From: Opisthorchis felineus
Lineage: Eukaryota > Platyhelminthes > Trematoda > Opisthorchiida > Opisthorchiidae
Length of the DNA: 64,000 nucleotides
Reading direction: 5' to 3'
Assembly: GCA_004794785.1 (NCBI GenBank)
Contig: SJOL01008988.1
Coordinates: 1,127,080 to 1,191,079, forward strand
Shown one piece after another: positions 57,760-64,000 of this stretch; within the stretch, counting starts at the first letter, position 1; the number at the start of each line of letters is the position of its first letter. Under the pieces are notes generated by a model, which searched no databases, was not told the origin of the DNA, and saw nothing but the letters and a program-made list of their open reading frames with translations. A program made the translations under genes and the position numbers.

Positions 57760-58085
57760 AAAACAACCTACAACTAATCGAAAATTGTCTGTGGCGCTGC
57801 CTGATTGGGACGTCCTTACAGGCCGGTCAATCGACTGACACAACGAGGACAGCCACTGGGTCACCATTCGAGGGCAAACCAGTCAAATCACTCAAGCGTG
57901 AACACATTTGCCTGCCTAGGTGCTTCCAGCGTGCTCTGGTGGCAGGCTCGCCTCACATGTCAGATGTCCGAAATTCATACCCCGGCAAGGCTAAGGATAT
58001 GCACTATTGATGGGCCCTAATAAGAGCTCTTTTGCTATCTACTCACCAGAATAGCTGCGTCAGGACAGAAGAGGGATCTGAAATT
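57760..58085 (+). mobile_element. tRNA-derived SINE (family S3), long composite copy
   Basis: The leader (GGCGCTGCCTGATTGGGAC, AGGCCGGTCAATCGACTGAC, ACAGCCACTGGGTC), head (GGTGGCAGGCTCGCCTCAC) and body (GATATGCACTATTGATGGG) run parallel to 53860-54240. Confidence 0.7.
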
Positions 58086-58262
58086 GGTTACAACAGTATG
58101 TTTTTTTGTTGCGAAATCAAGTCATTTACTTGTGATAAAAATGTCGGTCACTCAGGCGTTCTAAGCGGAAACCGAAAACAGATTTCCTATTTCAGCAACT
58201 CCTCCTGCCCAAAATCTGACCCAAATCGGGGTAATGTAATATAGCTTTTTGCCTAGCTCCAG

Positions 58263-58336
58263 AGCGTGCAGTTAACCTGGAAGTACAGTCTTGATTGTGT
58301 GCTTCAGCTAAATTGCAATCCAGTCTTTTTTACCAG
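58263..58336 (+). CDS. CI-MPR-like gene, exon (LTWKYSLDC)
   Basis: Acceptor TTTTGCCTAGCTCCAG, donor ACCAG|GTGGTC. Reads SVQLTWKYSLDCVLQLNCN then PVFFTR. W-x5-C has the spacing of the repeat-closing W-x-T-x-x-A-C. It starts in phase 0 and ends in phase 2, which the exon at 60983 completes. Confidence 0.4.
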
Positions 58337-58739
58337 GTGGTCTACGAAATATGGTTATGGATTCAGCACGACCAAGTTGTCTACATTCACACGCCATGAC
58401 ATCCGCGAAACTTGCCTAGACGGCAACTTGAGGTCAGTTGGCTGTCTTGGTGAAAGAACTTCGGGTGTACTTGGGTTGTATATCACGTTGTTTCTGGTAT
58501 CTTACTGGTGCTACTGGATAAAGTTTCTAAGAGATTCCAGGCTTGTGCAACGGGAACAGACGACCGGGTTTGGTCTTTTCAACAGTCTGAAGGTGTCACG
58601 ACTACGCCATTGCTGTCCTCTTAGGGTCTGTGGATCATACGAGAAATGCGATCCGTGCCGCGGTGCGGTGTCGAAAAGAACCTCCAGCCCTGCTGCTAAA
58701 TTCCTGAAGTACTTAAATTTTCATTGTGAGTTATGTTAA

Positions 58740-60020
58740 CAACGTCCATGTAAGTCAACCGCCAAACGTCTCAAAAAAGATTAGAACATTTTTTCCTAAG
58801 GGAGGGAATTTGTGACATGTGTAACTCCCTCGGTTTTTGTATCCTAGTTTACCTGCTGATTGGGGTTCTTCAGCAAGCCGTGTTAATGAAATCCAGTTAA
58901 GTGTCATTTCAAAGGCGCCTAATCTGCTGCCGACACAGAGTCCGTTCGGACCTGTTTTTTTTTCACCTTGAACTCAAAATGTTTCATGTTTGCAAGGAAG
59001 AGGGTCCAGTTTACTGACCCTCCTATCCAAACTGACCAAAACAGGTCTTGATAAAATAAGATCCCAGATGAACACAGTTTGTAAACTCGTATGGCTTTGT
59101 AAGTGTAGGAGTGCCGTTATGGGCTATATACCTGTTTCCTTGTTGCGTCTAATGGTCGTCGCTTTTGAATGTTTTGCTCACATGCGCACACTCAAGCGCA
59201 GGATGGAATCTCTGTTAAAATTTTTAACTCTCCTCACTGCCTATCCACTAATAAACACAATCTGCTCAGTGATACAAAAAACCAAAAGTCGGCAAAGCAG
59301 CCACCCCGGTGGATACTCACCGGATCACGTGACTTGAACCGGCCTCAATGTATTTGATCGAATTTGAAGTTATCCATACTGCCAATTAAAAACTTAAGGC
59401 CGAATAATAACTATGAGCTTTTAAAGTCCATAAGTTCGAATCTGCTTAGAATTTCGTGAACTGCACACTCCTGGTTATTTCTAAAAACAGCTGCCCTCTG
59501 ACTACCATAACCGGATGAAACATCGATTAAAAACGTGATAGCAATGAGGAACACAGATACGGGTATTTCAAACATTGACCCTCTCCATCAAATCCCCGGA
59601 ACTAGTACGACCAATCCGAGGCCGAGCTTCCAAATGAAAACACTGTCCGAGAACATGGGAATGTCAGACCTGTCAGAATGTCATCTTCATATGCTCCTAT
59701 TTAGTTATATTGAAAAATTAAATTATGAAAAAATCAACGGATGAGTAAAGACCGACAAGAATAATTTTCAAGTAGGCGTTTATGTCTGCGCAACAAAAAA
59801 CAGGTCGTTCGCGTGGAACTGTTTTAAACTCAAAGTGTGAAAAAGTCAAATCCACATCGCATCTGATGGTGAGACAATCACGTGATAGATATCGATCCGT
59901 CAAGCTGGCCTGGATGATTGATCGACTGAACGAAAAATGGGAAAATATGAACAGAACTGAGTAGAGTTGATTGCCAGAATCTGCTAGACATGCGTCAGGA
60001 GTGTTTGACTAATTACAAAG
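58740..60020. other. No gene recognised
   Basis: Open frames at 58990-59337 and 59535-59744 show no family or convincing splice sites. A decayed S2-like tRNA repeat is at about 59400-59520. Confidence 0.35.
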
Positions 60021-60024
60021 GTCT

Positions 60025-60300
60025 TGGAAATTCTTCAAAAGCCCACTAGCGATTTACCGTTCGTGATGCTTATCATACAGGCTTAGCCCTCAAGTTTGCA
60101 TCAACTTCATTCCTTATTTGAATGCATACACTCATTTGCAAACCAACTAACTGCCAACGGAAGGATTAACTGAATATTAACCAATTTTCCAGTTTGTAAT
60201 AATAGGATTTGGAGTCTACGCTCATCTGATTGGCCCTATAGGAGCGAAATCGAAACTGTCAGGGAGTTTCCAGCAACCCTGTAAGTGGTGTTTGATCAAT
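60025..60300 (-). mobile_element. Hammerhead-family repeat, heavily decayed
   Basis: The arm TTGGAAATTCTTCAAAAGCC, a ribozyme remnant (60041-60084) and CATACACTCATTTGCAAACC identify the family. No functional core remains. Confidence 0.5.
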
Positions 60301-60982
60301 AAATACTGCAGTATCTTGAATACCATTCCAAAAGAAACATGGGGCGATAATTTTCCATCGTCCGAAGTAGTACTTTTGGAATAAACAACCGTTTTTGCCG
60401 AATGATGACGTCAAGTGGTCTTTAGTGGGGTTAGGAAATACTTTTTTTTCCTTCCGAAAGTTCTCCCTGCAGCCAACTGTTCCCAAACACGGACAACGAC
60501 AGAATATAATCCCTACCTGGGCTCTAAAAATTCCCTTTCTTATTTTGAAGCCGTGATAGATTTGAAGTGCTTGAAATCTTACTAAAACAACCACGATGCT
60601 CTGAGTTTGAAAGATTGACGGATAGTAATCCCGAGAGTTTTCTCCTAGAAACCTCATTGTTAGCAGTATTTTCTCCTTCAGCCTGCAGTGGTTTAAGCAA
60701 CACTGCAAGTTCTGTCAATGTCGAGCCAAGAAACACTCCAAACTCGCAACAAAAGATGCTTTTTTGAGATATTAAATGACATAGTGTTCAGTAGCCGAAT
60801 TAATCTTAGTGGATCAGATTCACCCAGAATGACTAGAATTTGATTTCGTTTGCTGGTTCAGCCAGGAGACAAATGAAGCACCTGGCTCCGCTCTAGTTTT
60901 TCGTTTGTCACTTGCAGTCATAAAACGGACAACTGTCGCCACTCGGCGTCAGTGACTATATCAGTGTGCTGAAAATTTACAG

Positions 60983-61149
60983 GCTATGTGCAATTGGAAC
61001 TAATGAACGAGGGTGTGGTTTCATATACACATGTGACTGGACGTCAGCAGTGATCTCATCACATAGTACACACAGTCGGGACGGACCAACGCGTTCTCCT
61101 ATTAGGATGAAGTTCACACAACAGCCATCAGCTCAGTGTGCTCCACCAG
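60983..61149 (+). CDS. CI-MPR-like gene, exon (GCGFIYTCDW)
   Basis: Acceptor GCTGAAAATTTACAG, donor CACCAG|GTCACT. With the carried-over bases it reads R-LCAIGTNERGCGFIYTC, then DWTSAVISSHS and PSAQCAPP. F-I-Y-T-C-D corresponds to I-x-F-x-C-D of CI-MPR repeats. Entry phase 2 and exit phase 1 fit the exons at 58263 and 63300. Confidence 0.4.
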
Positions 61150-61299
61150 GTCACTCAAAATTTCGGTTAAAATAATCTTTGTTTCTTTGACCGTGTACTT
61201 CATACGCTTATACACTGTTGAACGTGCTTTTCATATCCACACTTCTCAAGGCCAAAGTAAGAATAGGTAACTGACTGTACCTGTGTGAATAACGTGCAT

Positions 61300-61490
61300 A
61301 ATAGTAATAATAAAAATAATCTTTCAGAGGTAACACCCTTCCAAAGCCCATCTGCCATGCTATCCGAAAGAAGCACGACGGCTGAGATACTGCCAAGTTG
61401 CCCAAGCCTATGCAGGAGCAGTCGAGATGCTGAGATCAGACCATCCGGTCAATAAATTCGCTCCTTAACCACCAGGCTATCTCGAACTCA
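61300..61490 (-). mobile_element. tRNA-derived SINE (family S1), minus strand, with TTA-repeat tail
   Basis: Reverse complement begins GAGATAGCCTGGTGGTTAAGG, with the body CATCTCGACTGCTCCTG...TTGGGCAACTTGGCAGTATC and a TTATTATTATTATG tail at 61300-61320. Confidence 0.8.
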
Positions 61491-61494
61491 AATG

Positions 61495-63290
61495 ACGCGC
61501 AAGTGTCAAAGGCTTCCCCGGCCGCTTGTTGAAGCATTTTTGAACTGAAAAACGGAGATGGATAGCTACTTAAGTTCTCTACAAATGTCCTCTACATCTC
61601 TGGTATGACACCAGCAGAAAAAAAAACGTGGGCGAGACAAACATACGATAGCTATTGAATCAGCAGGACAGTGATATATTGATCGATAGAATGATTTTTT
61701 AGTGCACTTTTAGAGTCGAAGATGCCCCCCTCGGTACCGCTAGTTTCACTTCTGAAAGGGATGCTGTATATTGAGGGGGCGTGCAGTGGGACTCAAGCCC
61801 AGTTTTTCAAGGTCAGGCGCGGTGTTGTTTGCGCCGGCGTGAGCGGGTCTTCAGTAGTAATGGGCATCCTGAGGTAGACTCACGTTGGACGACTGTTAGA
61901 ACGAATAATTATTCCAATAACTCGTCGATACAATAATCTGAAAGTGTCAAAACGGAAGTCAGTAGAAACGTTCTCAATTGCATTCCCCGAAGCCTTGATT
62001 AGCATTGGAATAATCATTTCATCAAGCTTCACAAATCAACTTTCGAACGAAATGCTTTCACCTCGAGGAATTTGGGGAACTTCTTCACTTCTGTTTCTGA
62101 ATTACTGACAGTATTATATGCGTAAGAAAACTTCCCCATTTTTTTCACATGACATCTTACTACAACTGCGGCTTTTCTCCATTACAAATATGTTCAACTC
62201 CCTTGAGTGTACTAGCTGGGTAGTGACTAGTCGAAGGCCACGCGTAGGTTCCCACGCTGTCTTCATTTGCTCTGGGTCACTTTGTAGCTTTGCAGCACTA
62301 AGATGGCTATGAATACACTGCTGCTGTTACAGCAGGATCTTCTGACCTGACTGCTTCTTCAGGTCACTAGCTTTAAACTTCTTTAGTGGTTCTTGTAAAA
62401 TGAGTTCTCACCCATCTGCAACAGTGCCACATCTGGTGCCATGTTCCAGGTTGAACTGCCTTGTGTCTATAACTATAGACTAGTTCTAAAAGACATCTTC
62501 CAGTTCACGGAAAAGTGGCGCATCAAGATAATGTCCTTCTGGAGTGATTGCTCCTCATTTGTCTCGTCAGCTGCCTCTAGAAGAGGCTTTCCATCCCATT
62601 TCATGGAAATGCTGACTTAAAAAATGCCGCATTTTTGATCCACTCACATGAAACTGCTCCTACAAAAGACGAAGACAAACGAATCGGCTCTGATAAAGTG
62701 GATTTTTTCTGGCTGTTCAGGCCTTGAAAATGCTTAATTCGCTATGATGAGGATCAGAGATACTCCTTATCTCAGGAATATGCAAACTAGCTTGCGTGTG
62801 TAGTCATTTATATGCTCACGTTTCGATCGGTCCATCTATCAGGTTGCCACAAAAAAGATCAGTGGGAGGAAAACCGGGTCATATCAGGTTAAGATCGTTC
62901 AATTAATTGGAATCCTTAAGAAATGAAACCCGGCTTGTTATTGTACAGGCCTCTGAAGCCTGGTTACAAATCAGGAACAGGTATACCGAAGGCGCTTCTA
63001 CAACCTTCTGATTTGTGCCTGTTACAGTCCATCCTACCCTATATATCTCACAGCTTAACCACTTTACTTGGGAAGCACTACAAGGATTTTTTGTTTTGTT
63101 TAGTCTGTTCGTCGAAGTGATGTCCGTTAAATTCAATCGATCAGTCATCAACTTCCGATAAGATGTCACGACAGCTGATTCCCCCCCCCCCACGCCAAAG
63201 CAATCGGTAATTTTCACTTGCCATAAAACATAATAACTTAACCAATTTGACTGCTAATCAACGTTGTGTTTGTCTTTGCTTTACTGGTCC
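61495..63290. other. No gene recognised (probable intron)
   Basis: Lies between two phase-matched candidate exons. A run of about 11 C is at 63181. The open frames at 62118-62312 and 62903-63217 are unsupported. Confidence 0.4.
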
Positions 63291-63299
63291 ACACACTAG

Positions 63300-63488
63300 C
63301 TGTAGTTTACACCTCCCTAACCTGGATCCGACGTTCGGGACAGCCCACACTGGTCTCCAATTTACGTAACCATAGTTACTGGGCAAGAAGTCAATATACA
63401 TCCAACACATGTGTTGCATGTTCTTGCGCAAAACACAGACGCAGTCACATGGCTATTCCAGAAATAAATGCCCAGAGCCTACTACCAA
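63300..63488 (+). CDS. CI-MPR-like gene, candidate exon
   Basis: Acceptor TTTACTGGTCCACACACTAG. The frame reads VVYTSLTWIRRSGQPTLV and later TSNTCVACSCAKH. Entry phase 1 fits the exon ending at 61149. The donor CCAA|GTGTAG (phase 1) fits the next candidate; GTAGTT two bases on is the alternative. The motif match is weak, so it rests mainly on phase and splice sites. Confidence 0.3.
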
Positions 63489-63754
63489 GTGTAGTTGGTC
63501 GATAAGGTTTTATCTAATAAATATTTGTGGATTACAAGAACCACAGTGAATTCATTTATTTGGTGAGTAAATTATTGGTTAGAGAAACAATCGAGTCTCA
63601 TTCCATTTCAGTCACGCGACCAAGCATGTGGGAAACAATACACCGAATTGAAAAATAGACAACTGTTCACATTAATTAGGCAAAGGTAAAAAAGCGCACT
63701 GGTTACTGGCAACTCAATTTCTTTTTGTTTTGCCACTACTGACAACCGTGCAAG

Positions 63755-63962
63755 TCAAGCCCAGCAAGTGCAGACCGAGACCGAGAGCACAGGCAATTTC
63801 GAAAGAGACATTTGCAATATCCCTAACCTATTATAAAATCAGTTTACTTGACGAACTTTGCAGTGTGAAGTGGGCTTGCTGTCTTCTTTTACTCAAGCAA
63901 GAGGTGTGGCCAAATAACCCCGATCTCCACCTCATTGCAGGGGCGTTTAAGGTTCCTCAGGG
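63755..63962 (+). CDS. CI-MPR-like gene, candidate exon
   Basis: Acceptor ACTGACAACCGTGCAAG, donor GGG|GTAAGC. Reads KPSKCRPRPRAQ, then ETFAISLTYYKISLLDELC and SVKWACC. L-x-x-Y...C and K-W-A-C are compatible with the repeat type. The phase fits the preceding candidate, and the gene would continue past the window. Confidence 0.25.
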
Positions 63963-64000
63963 GTAAGCTGCCAGCACAATCTCCAGTGTTTTTGACCAGT

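Overview
This is a eukaryotic window with no bacterial features: no operons, no ribosome binding sites, and almost no open frame over 120 codons. Exons are short, with GT/AG borders and matching phases. Introns run from about 30 bp to several kb and are filled with decayed retroelements. RTE-type LINE ends with GAT-repeat tails, tRNA-derived SINEs, candidate micro-exons and hammerhead ribozyme repeats all point to a parasitic flatworm. A trematode is most likely, possibly of the liver-fluke type; the species is an inference.

Layout. (1) 1-6.5 kb: two plus-strand exons of a carnosine N-methyltransferase (CARNMT1, N2227 family) gene, 1285-1398 and 6363-6466, joined in phase 1. Its roughly 5 kb intron holds a near full-length but dead LINE (about 2460-4700), itself interrupted by a SINE. 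The last part of the gene was not found. (2) 6.5-19 kb: mostly repeats, including SINEs, two LINE 3' ends, a foldback element at 16.8-17.4 kb, an OTU-protease-like relic and one unassigned minus-strand open frame at 14.5-14.9 kb. (3) About 19-64 kb, plus strand: a chain of small exons that I read as one very large gene. It encodes a cysteine-rich extracellular or lumenal receptor with repeats like those of the cation-independent mannose-6-phosphate receptor (CI-MPR/IGF2R). Recurring motifs are W-x5-C or W-x7-C, C-x-SAVC, VVYTNGG..C and I-x-F-x-C. Splice phases agree along the best stretches: 24994 to 28604, 44405 to 47747 and 53087 to 63962. Neither end of this gene is seen.

The most interesting non-coding find is a dispersed repeat family carrying a hammerhead ribozyme. 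The copy at 40100-40142 (minus strand) keeps the whole catalytic core, a 6-bp stem I, a stem II and a near-palindromic minimal stem III; at least five other copies are decayed. A Penelope-like coding remnant lies at about 26.4 kb, and Penelope-like elements are known carriers of such ribozymes. Three tRNA-derived SINE families, two foldback elements and a pair of 111-bp repeats with only two differences make up most of the remaining recognisable DNA.
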